A stretch of DNA of 64,000 nucleotides, taken from the NCBI RefSeq assembly GCF_034096925.1, contig NZ_JAWZSQ010000014.1:72347-136346 (forward strand), given 5' to 3'. This stretch comes from Patulibacter defluvii. GTDB lineage: Bacteria; Actinomycetota; Thermoleophilia; Solirubrobacterales; Solirubrobacteraceae. How positions within the stretch are numbered: the stretch's first letter is position 1; each line of letters starts with the position of its first letter. Shown here piece by piece: positions 16,803-27,552 of the stretch. Below the pieces are notes generated by a model that saw only the letters and a list, made by a program, of their open reading frames with translations, was not told the origin of the DNA and made no database searches. The translations under genes were made by a program, and so were the position numbers.

Positions 16803-19444
16803 AGGGTGCGCAGCTCTTCCCGCAGGCCGTCGAGCTTCGCCTGCTCGGCGGCGACTACCTCGGCCGGCGCGCGCGAGGCGAACTTCTCGTTGCCCAGGCG
16901 GGCGGCGGTCCGCTCGATCTCAGCCTCGACCTCAGCTCGACGCTTGGCGATCCGGGCCCGCTCGGCCTCGGGATCGACGTGCTCGCCGGCCAGGATCGCC
17001 ACCTGGCCGCCCGGCACCGCGACCAGCACCGCGTCGCCGGCCGCGTCGACCAGCTCCAGCCGCGCCAGCCGCGCGACGTGGGCGCGGGCCTCGTCGTCGT
17101 AGCCCTCGGCCTCCAGCCGCGCCGGCAGCAGCGGACCGGGCGGCACGTTGGCGCCGCTGCGCCACGAGCGGACGCCGCTGATCAGGTCGATCACGCGGCC
17201 CAGCTCGCGCTCGGCGTCGGGATCGAGCAGCGCGTCGTCGGGTGCCGGCAGCCGCGAGCCGGCCAGCAGCCCCGTGGTGATGCCGGTCCCCCCGGGCTGG
17301 GTGGACCCCAGTCTTCCCCAGGCCTCCTCGGTCACGAACGGGATCACCGGGTGGGCGATCTGCAGCGTCCGCCGCAGCGCCCAGGCCAGCACCCGTGCCA
17401 GGTCCGGGTCGTCGGCCGTGTCGCGGGCCTTGACCAGCTCCAGGTACCAGTCGCAGAGCTCGCCGTAGACGAAGTCGTAGAGCCCGAGCGCGGCCTTGGC
17501 GAAGTCGAACTCGTCGATCCGAGCCGCCGTCTCGCGCGCGATCCGCTCGGTCCGCGAGACGATCCAGCGGTCCTCCAGGCGGCTGACCGCGCCCGGACCA
17601 CCATCGTCGGGCAGCGCGATCGCGGCGCCCTCCAGCCGGCCGGCGGCGAAGCGGACCGCGTTCGAGAGCTTGGTGGTCAGCTGCCGGCCCTGGGCGATCT
17701 TCTCCTCGCTGAAGCGGACGTCCTGGGTCGAGGACATCGCCAGCAGCCCGAAGCGGACCGCGTCGGCGCCGTAGGCCGGGAAGACGCCCGGGTCGGCGCC
17801 CTTCTTCTTCGCGAAGACGGCCGGCCGCGGGCCGCCGTCGATCAGCGCCAGCGGGTCGATCCCGGTCCCAAGCGACTTGCTCATCCGGCGCCCGTCGGGG
17901 GCCTGGATCACGGAGTGGCAGTAGACGTCGGCGAACGGCACGTCGCCGGCGAAGCGGAGGCCCATCATCACCATCCGCGCCACCCACAGGAAGAGGATGT
18001 CGCGGGCGGTCGAGAGCACCGAGGTCGGGTAGAAGGTCCGCAGCTCGGGGGTCTGGTCGGGCCAGCCGAGGGTCGCGAACGGCCACAGCGCGGAGCTGAA
18101 CCAGGTGTCGAGGACGTCGGGATCGCGCTCCCAGCCCTCGCCCTCCGGCGGCTCCAGCCCGCAGTGGACCTCGTCGCCCCGGTACCAGACGGGGATCTGG
18201 TGGCCCCACCAGAGCTGGCGGCTGAGCACCCACGGGCGGATCTCCTCCAGCCACTGCAGGTAGCGGCGCTTCTGGCTCTCGGGGTGGATCCGGACCCGGC
18301 CGTCGACGACCGCGTCGATCGCCGGCCGCGCCAGCTCCTCCATCCGCATGAACCACTGCAGCGACAGCAGCGGCTCGATCCGCTCGCCCGAGCGGTGGCT
18401 GAAGGGGACGGTGTGGGTGTATTCCTGCTCGCCCCGCAGCTGGCCCTGCTCGCGCAGCGCGGCGACGATCGCGGTCCGCGCCTCGGCCGCCGACAGGCCC
18501 TCGAACTGGGGCGCGTAGCCGCCGGTGATCCGGCCGTCCTCGTCGATGCAGCTGAGCTTCTCGAGCCCGTGGCGCTGGCCGATCTCGAAGTCGTTCGGGT
18601 CGTGGCCGGGCGTGATCTTCAGGCAGCCGGTGCCGAAGTCGGTCTTGACGTAGTCGTCGGCGACGATCGGCAGCTCGCGTCCGACCAGCGGCAGCGTCAC
18701 CGTCTTGCCGACCAGCGACGCGAACCGCTCGTCCTCGGGGTGGACGGCGACGGCGACGTCGGCCAGCATCGTCTCCGGCCGCACGGTCGCGACGACGACC
18801 TCGCCCGAGCCGTCGCTCAGCGGGTAGGCGATCTCGTAGAGCGCGTCGGTGACCTCGCGGTCCTCGACCTCGAGGTCGGAGATCGCCGAGCGCGAGCCGG
18901 GATCCCAGTTGACCAGGTAGGTGCCGCGGTAGATCAGTCCCTGCTCGTAGAGCGCCACGAAGACCTGCTGGACGGCGCGCGCGTAGCCCTCGTCCATCGT
19001 GAACCGCTCGTGCTCGTAGTCGGCCGAGACGCCGAGCCGCCGGAACTGGTTGATGATCGTGCCGCCGTACTGCTGGCGCCAGGCCTGGGTCCGCTCGACG
19101 AACGCCTCGCGGCCGATCAGCTCGCGGCTGCTGCCCTCGTCGCGCAGCTGCTGCTCGACCTTGGTCTGGGTCGCGATCCCGGCGTGGTCGGTGCCGATCG
19201 TCCAGCGGGTGTTGCGCCCGCGCATCCGGTTGAGGCGGATCAGGACGTCCTGGATCGACCCGTTGAGGGCGTGGCCCATGTGCAGCGCGCCGGTCACGTT
19301 CGGCGGCGGGATCGCGATCGAGAAGCTGTCGGCCGGATCGCCGTCGGGGTCGCCGGCGAAGACGCCCGCCGACTCCCAGCGTTCGAACACCGCCGGCTCG
19401 GACTCGGCCGGTTCGTAGCGCGTCGGATCCTGCGTCTCGGACAT
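16799..19444 (-). CDS. valS: valyl-tRNA synthetase
   Basis: Class I aminoacyl-tRNA synthetase charging tRNA-Val. The 881 aa carry the HIGH motif as HMGH at 55-58 within PPPNVTGALHMGHALN and the KMSKS motif as MSKS at 521-524. The editing CP1 domain lies between (about 185-345), and the C-terminal coiled-coil arm (IAKRRAEVEAEIERTAARLG) ends the protein. Length and order are standard. The ATG at 19444 starts a divergent unit with the hydrolase gene at 19526. Confidence 0.97.
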   Translation of the reverse strand: MSETQDPTRYEPAESEPAVFERWESAGVFAGDPDGDPADSFSIAIPPPNVTGALHMGHALNGSIQDVLIRLNRMRGRNTRWTIGTDHAGIATQTKVEQQLRDEGSSRELIGREAFVERTQAWRQQYGGTIINQFRRLGVSADYEHERFTMDEGYARAVQQVFVALYEQGLIYRGTYLVNWDPGSRSAISDLEVEDREVTDALYEIAYPLSDGSGEVVVATVRPETMLADVAVAVHPEDERFASLVGKTVTLPLVGRELPIVADDYVKTDFGTGCLKITPGHDPNDFEIGQRHGLEKLSCIDEDGRITGGYAPQFEGLSAAEARTAIVAALREQGQLRGEQEYTHTVPFSHRSGERIEPLLSLQWFMRMEELARPAIDAVVDGRVRIHPESQKRRYLQWLEEIRPWVLSRQLWWGHQIPVWYRGDEVHCGLEPPEGEGWERDPDVLDTWFSSALWPFATLGWPDQTPELRTFYPTSVLSTARDILFLWVARMVMMGLRFAGDVPFADVYCHSVIQAPDGRRMSKSLGTGIDPLALIDGGPRPAVFAKKKGADPGVFPAYGADAVRFGLLAMSSTQDVRFSEEKIAQGRQLTTKLSNAVRFAAGRLEGAAIALPDDGGPGAVSRLEDRWIVSRTERIARETAARIDEFDFAKAALGLYDFVYGELCDWYLELVKARDTADDPDLARVLAWALRRTLQIAHPVIPFVTEEAWGRLGSTQPGGTGITTGLLAGSRLPAPDDALLDPDAERELGRVIDLISGVRSWRSGANVPPGPLLPARLEAEGYDDEARAHVARLARLELVDAAGDAVLVAVPGGQVAILAGEHVDPEAERARIAKRRAEVEAEIERTAARLGNEKFASRAPAEVVAAEQAKLDGLREELRTL

Positions 19445-19525
19445 GAACGAGCCAGTCTAGGCCGCGGATCGGGAACTCGGCGGCCGGGCGCATCCGGCGG
19501 CGCCGCTCGCGCGTAGGGTCCAGCG

Positions 19526-20353
19526 ATGGACGTCCACGTCGATCGTCACCCCGCCCGCGCCGCCAACCCCGCCGCCGCGCCGCTGCTGCTGCTCCACGGC
19601 CTCGGCGGCGACCGCCACAGCTGGCGGCCCGTGCTCGACGGCCTGCGGGCCGAGCGCGAGGTGCTGGTGGCCGAGCTGCCCGGCTTCGGCGCGTCGCCGC
19701 CGCTGCCGGCCCCGCTCGAGCCGACGCCGCGGGCGCTCGCGCGGTCGATCGCCGCCGCGCTCGACCAGCTCGGGGTCGACCGGCCGCACGTCGCGGGGGT
19801 CTCGCTCGGCGGCTGGACCGCGCTCGAGCTGGCGCTGCTCGGCCACGCCCGCTCGGTCGTCGCGCTCGCCCCGGCCGGGTTCTGGTCGCGGCCGCTCGAC
19901 CCGTCGTCGGGCGGGGCGCGGCGGGCGGGCCGGCGGGCCGCGCCGCTGCTGCCGCTGCTGCTGTCGCTGCCGCCGCTGCGGGCGCGGGTGCTCGGCGGCG
20001 TGCTCGGGGGTCCGGGCCGCTTCGGTCGCGCCGACGCCCTGGCGCTCGTGCGCGGCTACGTGGCGGCGCCCGACTTCGAGCGGGTCGACGCCGCGATGCG
20101 GGCCAACGTCTTCGCCCGCGACCAGCTGGCCGAGCTCGCCGCGCGGCTGCCGGTGCACCTGGTCTGGTGCGGGCGCGACCGGCTGGTGACGCCGCCGCGC
20201 GCCCCGCTGCCGGCGGCGGTCCACCAGCACCGGCTGGCCGAGGCCGGTCACCTGCCGATGTTCGACGACCCGGCCGCGGTGATCGGGCTGGTGGCGGCGG
20301 CGACCGCGGCCGCCGACCGCGCACCGCTACCCGACCCCGTCGGCGAACGCTGA
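19526..20353 (+). CDS. alpha/beta hydrolase
   Basis: An alpha/beta-hydrolase of 275 aa. The oxyanion motif HGLGGDRHSW follows residue 23. The nucleophile elbow GVSLGG has Ser93, with the likely acid Asp218 in WCGRDRL and His242 in AGHLPM. It is first in a tightly coupled operon: its stop shares one base with the start of the FAD oxidoreductase (TGATG). By context it may act on an acyl substrate in membrane-lipid modification, but this is inference. The start ATG has AGGGT upstream. Confidence 0.88.
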   Translation: MDVHVDRHPARAANPAAAPLLLLHGLGGDRHSWRPVLDGLRAEREVLVAELPGFGASPPLPAPLEPTPRALARSIAAALDQLGVDRPHVAGVSLGGWTALELALLGHARSVVALAPAGFWSRPLDPSSGGARRAGRRAAPLLPLLLSLPPLRARVLGGVLGGPGRFGRADALALVRGYVAAPDFERVDAAMRANVFARDQLAELAARLPVHLVWCGRDRLVTPPRAPLPAAVHQHRLAEAGHLPMFDDPAAVIGLVAAATAAADRAPLPDPVGER

Positions 20354-21642
20354 TGCGGATCGCGATCGTCGGCAGCGGGATCTCCGGCCTGGCCTGCGCG
20401 CACGCGCTGCGCGAGCGCCACGACGTGGTCCTGCTCGAGGCCGACGATCGCGCCGGCGGCCACGCCCACACCCATGAGCTGACGCTGGTCGGGCGGCGGC
20501 TGCGGGTCGACTCCGGGTTCATCGTCTGCAACGACCGCACCTACCCCGGCTTCCTGGGCCTGCTGCGCGAGCTCGGCGTGCCGCTGCGCGAGACCTCGAT
20601 GAGCTTCTCGGTCAGCGCGCGCGAGCACGACTTCGAGTACCACGGCGACTCGCTCTCAGGGCTCTTCGCCCAGCGCCGCAACGCGCTCGACCCGCGCTTC
20701 CTGCGGATGGTCGCGGAGTACGCGCGCTTCAACCGGGTCGCCCGCCGGGTCCTGGAGCAGGGCGACGAGACGACGTCGCTGCGCGAGCTGCTCCGCCGCG
20801 AGCGCTTCTCGCCCTGGTTCGCCGAGCGGCTGATCGTGCCCCAGGCGAGCGCCGTCTGGTCGGCCGACCCGGAGCAGCTGTGGTCGTTCCCGGCGCTGTT
20901 CCTGCTCCGCTTCTTCGCCAACCACGGGATGCTGTCGCTGCGCGACCGGCCGACCTGGCTGACGGTCGACGGCGGCTCGGCCCGCTACGTCGAGGCGCTG
21001 CTGGCGCCGTTCGGCGAACGGCTGCGGCTGTCGGCGCCGGTGACCGGCGTCGCCCGCCGCGACGACCACGTGCTGGTGCGGGTCGGCGACCGCCCACCCG
21101 AGCGGTTCGACCACGTCGTGCTGGCCTGCCACGGCGACCAGGCGCTGGCGCTGCTCGAGGATCCGACGGCGGCCGAGAGCGCGATCCTCGGCGCCTTCCC
21201 GTACCGCGAGAACCGCGCGACCCTGCACCACGACCGCCGGCTGCTGCCGCGGCGGCGGCGGGCCTGGTCGAGCTGGAACGCCCACCTGCTGGAGCGGCCG
21301 AAGCCCGCCCCGACGGTGACCTACGACCTGCACCGGCTCCAGGGCCTGCCGGCGCTGCCGGACGACCAGCGGCTGCTGGTCACGCTGAACCTGGACGAGG
21401 CGATCGCCCCCGCGGCGGTGCTGCGGCGGATGACCTACCAGCACCCGGTCTTCACCAGCGCCGGCCTCGCCGCGCAGCGTCGCTGGGGCGAGATCTCCGG
21501 CGGCCTCCGCGAGCGCGGCCGGACGCACTTCTGCGGCGCCTACTGGCGCTGGGGGTTCCACGAGGACGGCTGCTGGAGCGGGCTGCGGGTCGCCCGGGCC
21601 CTCGGCGGCCGGCGGCTGGCCGCCGCGGAGGTCGTCGCGTGA
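20353..21642 (+). CDS. FAD-dependent amine-oxidase-like oxidoreductase (COG2907 type)
   Basis: A protein of 429 aa beginning directly with the FAD-binding strand MRIAIVGSGISGLACAHAL and RAGGHAHTHELT. The body resembles COG2907 NAD/FAD-binding proteins that neighbour DUF1365 and CFA-type methyltransferases in many bacteria (MSFSVSAREHDFEYHG; HEDGCWSGLRVARALGG near the end). Family members are thought to oxidise or desaturate acyl chains linked to fatty-acid modification, but the reaction is not established here. The stop overlaps the GTG of the next gene by three bases. Confidence 0.9.
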   Translation: MRIAIVGSGISGLACAHALRERHDVVLLEADDRAGGHAHTHELTLVGRRLRVDSGFIVCNDRTYPGFLGLLRELGVPLRETSMSFSVSAREHDFEYHGDSLSGLFAQRRNALDPRFLRMVAEYARFNRVARRVLEQGDETTSLRELLRRERFSPWFAERLIVPQASAVWSADPEQLWSFPALFLLRFFANHGMLSLRDRPTWLTVDGGSARYVEALLAPFGERLRLSAPVTGVARRDDHVLVRVGDRPPERFDHVVLACHGDQALALLEDPTAAESAILGAFPYRENRATLHHDRRLLPRRRRAWSSWNAHLLERPKPAPTVTYDLHRLQGLPALPDDQRLLVTLNLDEAIAPAAVLRRMTYQHPVFTSAGLAAQRRWGEISGGLRERGRTHFCGAYWRWGFHEDGCWSGLRVARALGGRRLAAAEVVA

Positions 21643-22418
21643 CCGGCGGCGAGCCGTCGGCCGTCTACCTGGGCCGAATCAGCCACCGCCGCCACGCGCC
21701 CCAGGTCCACGCCTTCAGCTACCCGACGGCGATGCTCTACGTCTCGCTGGAGCAGCTGCCCGACGTGCTCGAACGGCACCGCGGCTGGGGCGTCGAGCGG
21801 CGGGCCCCGCTCGCCTTCCGCCGCCGCGATCACCACGGCGATCCGGCGGTCCCGCTCGACGAGGCGATCCGGCGGACGGTCGCCACCCGCTGCGGTCGTC
21901 GTCCACGGGGTCCGGTGCGGCTGCTGTTCCAGCCGCGGCTGCTCGGCCGCAGCTTCAACCCAGTCACCTTCGCCTACTGCTTCGGGGACGACGGCGTCAC
22001 CCTCGAGGCGGTCCTCGCCGAGGTCACCAACACCCCGTGGGGCGAGCGCCACGCCTACGTGCTCGACGCCGCCCGCGCCGATCGCGAGGGCGACGCGCTC
22101 GCGGTCGGGCTCGACAAGGCCTTCCACGTCTCGCCGTTCATGGCGATCGACCACCGCTACCGCTGGCGGACGACGATCCCCGGCCCGCGGCTACGGATCC
22201 ACCTGGCCAGCGAGCGGGACGGGCGGCGCATCTTCGACGCCGGCCTCGACCTCGACCGGCGCCCGCTCGACGCCGCCGGCCTGCGCGCCTACCTGCGCCA
22301 CCAGCCGCTCGGCCCGTTCGCCGTCCTCGGCCGGATCTACGGCCAGGCGCTGCGGCTGGCCGCCCGCCGGGTCCCGATCCACCCCCACCCCGACCGCCAG
22401 GACCACGCCCGCCGATGA
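21639..22418 (+). CDS. DUF1365 family protein
   Basis: A protein of 259 aa typical of DUF1365: VYLGRISHRRHAPQVHAFSY at the N-terminus, LLGRSFNPVTFAYCFG in the middle and VEVTNTPWGERHAYVL-like EVTNTPWGERHAYVL, then KAFHVSPFM. The family is of unknown activity and almost always sits between COG2907 and cyclopropane-fatty-acid-synthase genes, as here. The GTG start overlaps the upstream stop (GTGA) and its own stop overlaps the next ATG (ATGA), so the proteins are made in step. Confidence 0.92.
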   Translation: MTGGEPSAVYLGRISHRRHAPQVHAFSYPTAMLYVSLEQLPDVLERHRGWGVERRAPLAFRRRDHHGDPAVPLDEAIRRTVATRCGRRPRGPVRLLFQPRLLGRSFNPVTFAYCFGDDGVTLEAVLAEVTNTPWGERHAYVLDAARADREGDALAVGLDKAFHVSPFMAIDHRYRWRTTIPGPRLRIHLASERDGRRIFDAGLDLDRRPLDAAGLRAYLRHQPLGPFAVLGRIYGQALRLAARRVPIHPHPDRQDHARR

Positions 22419-23662
22419 CCCCCGCCCCCGCCCGCGCGATCGCCCTCCGCCTGCTCTCCCGCACCACCGGCGGGACCCTCGTCGTCCGCGAGCCCGACGG
22501 CCGCGAGCACCGCTTCGGTGCGCCCGCGGGCCCGGGCCGGCCGCAGCGCGACGCGCGGCTGACGCTGCACGACGACGGCGTCTGGAGCGCGCTCCTGCGC
22601 GGGTCGCTGGGGATCGCGGAGAGCTACCGCGACGGCCGCTGGAGCAGCCCCGACCTGGTCGCCCTGGTGGCGCTCGGCGCGCGCAACATGCCGGCCTTCG
22701 ACCGCCTGCGGCTGCGGCTGGCCCCGCTGCTGCGCCCGGTCCAGGCGCTCCGCAACGGCGCCCGCAACAGCATCGGGCGGTCACGGCGCCAGATCGCCGC
22801 CCACTACGACCTCTCCAACCAGCTCTTCGGGCTCTTCCTCGACCCGACGATGAGCTACTCCTGCGCGCTCTTCGAGCGGCCCGGGGCGACCCTCGAGGAG
22901 GCCCAGGTGGCGAAGCTCGACCTGCTCTGCCGCAAGCTCGACCTCGCCCCCGGCCAACGGCTGCTGGAGATCGGGACCGGCTGGGGCGCGCTGGCGATCC
23001 ACGCCGCCCGCGAGTACGGGGTCCAGGTGACGACGACCACGATCAGCGCCGCCCAGCACGAGCTGGCGCGGCGGCGGATCGAGGCGGCCGGGCTCGGCGA
23101 CCGGATCGAGCTGCGGCTGCAGGACTACCGCCAGCTGGAGGGCCGCTACGACCGGCTGGTGTCGGTCGAGATGATCGAGGCGGTCGGGTGGCGCGACCTG
23201 CCCACCTTCTTCCGCCGCTGCGACCGGCTGCTCGCCGACGACGGCCTGCTGGCGCTGCAGGCGATCACGATCGACGACCGCGCCTACGAGGCCGAGAAGC
23301 GCGGCCGCAGCTTCGTCAACCGGCTGATCTTCCCCGGCGGCTGCCTGCCGTCGTCGGCGGAGATCGCCCGCTGCGTCGCCCGCGAGACCCGGCTCCACCC
23401 GGTCGCGCTCGAGGACCTGACCCCGCACTACGCCGAGACCCTGCGCCGCTGGCGCGAGGCGTTCGCCGAGGCCGCCCCGGCGGTCGCCGCGCTCGGCTAC
23501 GACGAGCGCTTCCGCCGCCTCTGGGACCTGTACCTGGCTTACTGCCAGGCCGGCTTCGAGGAGCGCCGGATCGGGCTGGTGCAGACGCTCCACGGCGGCC
23601 GCGACCACCGCTACGGCCTCTCGCGCGCGAACGCCGCGGCGGTCGAGCGGGCGCCGGTCTAG
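22415..23662 (+). CDS. cyclopropane-fatty-acid-synthase-type SAM methyltransferase
   Basis: SAM-dependent methyltransferase acting on unsaturated acyl chains of phospholipids; 415 aa. The family motif HYDLSNQLFGLFLD is at 130-143, MSYSCALF after it, and SAM motif I LEIGTGWG at 184-191, followed by EMIEAVG and FPGGCLPS. It could make cyclopropane or methyl-branched acyl chains; the sequence cannot decide. It is the last gene of the operon and its TAG lies in a CTAG shared with the convergent gene's stop. Confidence 0.93.
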   Translation: MTPAPARAIALRLLSRTTGGTLVVREPDGREHRFGAPAGPGRPQRDARLTLHDDGVWSALLRGSLGIAESYRDGRWSSPDLVALVALGARNMPAFDRLRLRLAPLLRPVQALRNGARNSIGRSRRQIAAHYDLSNQLFGLFLDPTMSYSCALFERPGATLEEAQVAKLDLLCRKLDLAPGQRLLEIGTGWGALAIHAAREYGVQVTTTTISAAQHELARRRIEAAGLGDRIELRLQDYRQLEGRYDRLVSVEMIEAVGWRDLPTFFRRCDRLLADDGLLALQAITIDDRAYEAEKRGRSFVNRLIFPGGCLPSSAEIARCVARETRLHPVALEDLTPHYAETLRRWREAFAEAAPAVAALGYDERFRRLWDLYLAYCQAGFEERRIGLVQTLHGGRDHRYGLSRANAAAVERAPV

Positions 23663-23952
23663 CGGCGCTTGCGGCCGACCTTGGCGCCGGCGGCGGTGAA
23701 GGCGGCCCGCTTGCCGAGCTTGACCAGGTCGAGCTTGGAAGCCAGTTCGCGGACCTCGCGCCGCTGGCGCTCGGTCAGGTTGCCCGGCCGGCCGCGGCTC
23801 TGCCGCAGCAGCTCGGTCAGCCGCCGCCGCTCGCGCTCGCTCAGCTGGTCCTGCCAGTGGGCGTGCGTCTCGCGCAGCAGGTCGAGCAGCAGCAGCCAGG
23901 GGATGACCTTGCGGCCGACGACCCGACCGGCGCCGCGACGAATCAGGGACAT
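23659..23952 (-). CDS. small basic conserved hypothetical protein
   Basis: A protein of 97 aa, strongly basic at both ends. The N-terminus (VIPWLLLLDLLRETHAHW) could be an amphipathic or membrane-surface helix. The middle (LSERERRRLTELLRQSRGRPGNLTERQRREVRELASKLD) is helical and repeats the pattern LxERxRRxxxEL twice. The same small protein type is common in Thermoleophilia and related actinobacteria, without known function. It follows clpX on the same strand and meets the methyltransferase gene tail to tail. Confidence 0.75.
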   Translation of the reverse strand: MSLIRRGAGRVVGRKVIPWLLLLDLLRETHAHWQDQLSERERRRLTELLRQSRGRPGNLTERQRREVRELASKLDLVKLGKRAAFTAAGAKVGRKRR

Positions 23953-23982
23953 GCCGAGAGCGTACGGGGTCGCCGGCGGCGA

Positions 23983-25269
<1,287 letters not shown>

Positions 25270-25329
25270 CTCCGTCTCCTTCTCCGGTGCGTGCGTGTCG
25301 TGGTCGGGGGCCGGCGGGCGCCCGGGCCC

Positions 25330-25914
25330 TCAGGCCTTGTCGATCACCCGGTCGATGATCCCGTAGGCCTTGGCCTCCTCGGGATCCATGAAGTAGTCGC
25401 GCTCGGTGTCACCCTTGACCTTCTCCAGCGGCTGGCCGGAGTGGGTGGCGATGATCTCGTCGAGCTTTCCACGCAGGTCGATGATCTCCTTCGCGTGGAT
25501 CTCGACGTCGGTCGCCTGGCCCTGGAAGCCGGAGCTGACCTGGTGGATCAGGATCTTCGAGTTCGGCAGCGACATCCGCTTGCCCGGCGCGCCGCCGGAG
25601 AGGATCACCGCCCCCATCGACATCGCGATCCCGACGCAGATCGTCCGCACCTGCGGCTTGATGAACTGCATCGTGTCGTAGATCGCCAGGCCCGCGTACA
25701 CCGACCCGCCGGGCGAGTTGATGTAGAGCGAGATGTCCTTGTCCTCGTCGTCGCTGGCGAGGTGCAGGAGCTGGGCGACGATCAGGTTCGCGATCTGGTC
25801 GTCGACCGGGGTCCCCAGGAAGATGATCCGCTCGTTGAGCAGGCGGCTGTAGATGTCGAACGCGCGCTCGCCGCGCGACGTCTGCTCGACGACCATGGGG
25901 ACCAGTGGACTCAT
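25330..25914 (-). CDS. clpP: ATP-dependent Clp protease proteolytic subunit
   Basis: Serine protease of the ClpXP/ClpCP complexes; 194 aa. The catalytic triad is Ser99 (GIAMSMGA), His124 (ILIHQVSSG) and Asp173 (DTERDYFM). The start is ATG at 25914, MSPLVPMVVEQTSRGERAFD, with a short propeptide-like N-terminus as usual; the frame is open upstream but only with Pro/Arg-rich sequence. Actinobacteria often have two clpP genes; only one is in this window. Confidence 0.96.
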   Translation of the reverse strand: MSPLVPMVVEQTSRGERAFDIYSRLLNERIIFLGTPVDDQIANLIVAQLLHLASDDEDKDISLYINSPGGSVYAGLAIYDTMQFIKPQVRTICVGIAMSMGAVILSGGAPGKRMSLPNSKILIHQVSSGFQGQATDVEIHAKEIIDLRGKLDEIIATHSGQPLEKVKGDTERDYFMDPEEAKAYGIIDRVIDKA

Positions 25915-26076
25915 GCGGGAGATTCCCTCTTCGCTGTGCTGATGGTGCCACCCGCCCGCCCTGCCGACGTGCAGGGGGAACCGGTGGAGACCGGGGGTCG
26001 GACGACCCGGTCGGAGCCTACCAACCGGCCTCGGCCGCCCCGCCGCCACGGACTCCGCGGCGACGGGTGGCGCGGA

Positions 26077-27528
26077 TCAGGCCTCGGCGTCGTCGCCGTC
26101 GGCGGCGTCGTCGCCAGCCTCGGCGGCGGCGCGGGCGGCGCGCTCCTCGGCGACCCACGGGCGGCCGCCGGTGTCCTCCTCGTCGCCGGGGATCGGCGTC
26201 CAGAGCAGGTTCCGGGCCTTCGCGTCCTCGACCGAGACGGCGGTCGCCGACTCGACCAGGCGCTCGATCGCCTGCTGCTCGGCGACGTCGGAGCGGAGCT
26301 CGTCCAGGTGGCCCTGGTTGGTGAGCCGCTTGAGCAGCTTCTCCGGCGTGGTGCCCTGCTGGGCGGCGGGGCCGGTCAGCGCGTCGAGCAGGTCGCCCTC
26401 GCCCGGCTCCAGGCCCTCGGCCTCGACGTAGGCGTGGACGGCGGCCTCGCGGCGGAGGCTGCGGGCGGCCTCGGGGCGGGCCTCGGCCAGCACGTCGGCC
26501 TCGCTCTTGCCGGCCATCTGGAAGTACAGCTCGCGCGAGATGCCCTGGTGGGCCAGCTGGTGGAGGGTGCGCTCCAGCAGCTCGCCGGCGCGGGCCTCGG
26601 CCAGCGACTCGGGGATCTCGACCTCGGCGGCGAGGCTGAGGGTGTCGATCACGGCCTCGCGGAACTCGCGCTCGATCGCGGCCTCGTCCTGCTCCTTCAG
26701 CCGCTCGCCGATCTCCTCGCGCAGCTCGGCCAGCGAGTCGGCGCCGGCGGCCTCCTCGGCGAAGGCGTCGTCGAGCTCCGGCAGCTTGCGCTCCTGGACC
26801 TCGTGGACGGTGACGGCGAAGACCGCCTCCTTGCCCTGCAGGTGCTCGGCACCGTAGTCGTCGGGGAAGGAGACGCGGACGTCGCGCTCCTCGTCCTTCT
26901 TGGCGCCCTGGAGCTGGTCCTCGAAGCCGGGGATCAGGCGGCCGGAGCCGAGCTCGATCAGCTGGTCGCGGCCGGCGCCGCCCTCGAACTCCTCGCCGTC
27001 GATCCGGCCGACGAAGCTGACCAGGACGGTGTCGCCCTCGGCGGCGGCGCGGTCGACCGGCTCGAGCTTGGCGTGACGCTCGCGCAGCTGCTCGAGGTCG
27101 GCGTCGATCCGCTCGTCGGCGGCGACGGCCTCGCGGCGGCCGACCTCGATCTTGACGTCGCCGAGCTTGGCGGTCGGGCGGACGCCGATCTCGAAGTCGA
27201 ACTTGACGCCCTCGCCGGCCTTCGGCGCCTCGCCGATGTTGACGCTCGGCTCGCCGACGGTGTTGAGGTTGGCCTCGTCGACCGCGGCGGCCAGCCACTC
27301 GCCCATCGAGCGGCGGAGGGTCTCGTCGAGCACCGCCTCGCGCCCGTAGCGGCGCAGGACGACCGGCGGCGGGACCTTGCCCTTGCGGAAGCCGGGGACG
27401 CGGAGATCGCGGCCGAGGACCTTGGCCGTGGCGAGCAGCGCCTGCTCGACGGCCTTGGGGGTCACCTCGGCCTCGACCTTGACGCGGGACTCGGGAAGCT
27501 CGGTGACGGTCGTCGTGACGGTGGACAT
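26077..27528 (-). CDS. tig: trigger factor (ribosome-bound chaperone)
   Basis: Folding chaperone at the ribosome exit tunnel; 483 aa from the ATG at 27528 (a TTG four codons upstream is less likely). The N-terminal ribosome-binding domain carries the GFRxGKxP signature as PGFRKGKVPPPVV. The FKBP-like PPIase domain (GDTVLVSFVGRIDGEEFEGG) lies at about 160-245 and a long helical C-terminal domain follows. The last ~50 residues are acidic and Ala-rich (AEAGDDAADGDDAEA), a tail typical of high-GC actinobacteria. It stands upstream of clpP and clpX. Confidence 0.95.
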   Translation of the reverse strand: MSTVTTTVTELPESRVKVEAEVTPKAVEQALLATAKVLGRDLRVPGFRKGKVPPPVVLRRYGREAVLDETLRRSMGEWLAAAVDEANLNTVGEPSVNIGEAPKAGEGVKFDFEIGVRPTAKLGDVKIEVGRREAVAADERIDADLEQLRERHAKLEPVDRAAAEGDTVLVSFVGRIDGEEFEGGAGRDQLIELGSGRLIPGFEDQLQGAKKDEERDVRVSFPDDYGAEHLQGKEAVFAVTVHEVQERKLPELDDAFAEEAAGADSLAELREEIGERLKEQDEAAIEREFREAVIDTLSLAAEVEIPESLAEARAGELLERTLHQLAHQGISRELYFQMAGKSEADVLAEARPEAARSLRREAAVHAYVEAEGLEPGEGDLLDALTGPAAQQGTTPEKLLKRLTNQGHLDELRSDVAEQQAIERLVESATAVSVEDAKARNLLWTPIPGDEEDTGGRPWVAEERAARAAAEAGDDAADGDDAEA

Positions 27529-27552
27529 GAGGATCGGCAACGATAGCTCGCG

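Noticed and set aside
16932..20540. A 1202-codon open frame on the minus strand over valS, the hydrolase and the start of the FAD oxidoreductase gene
   Set aside because: It is a by-product of the lack of A/T at third positions; its Arg/Pro/Ala-rich sequence has no family character, while the other frames give textbook proteins.
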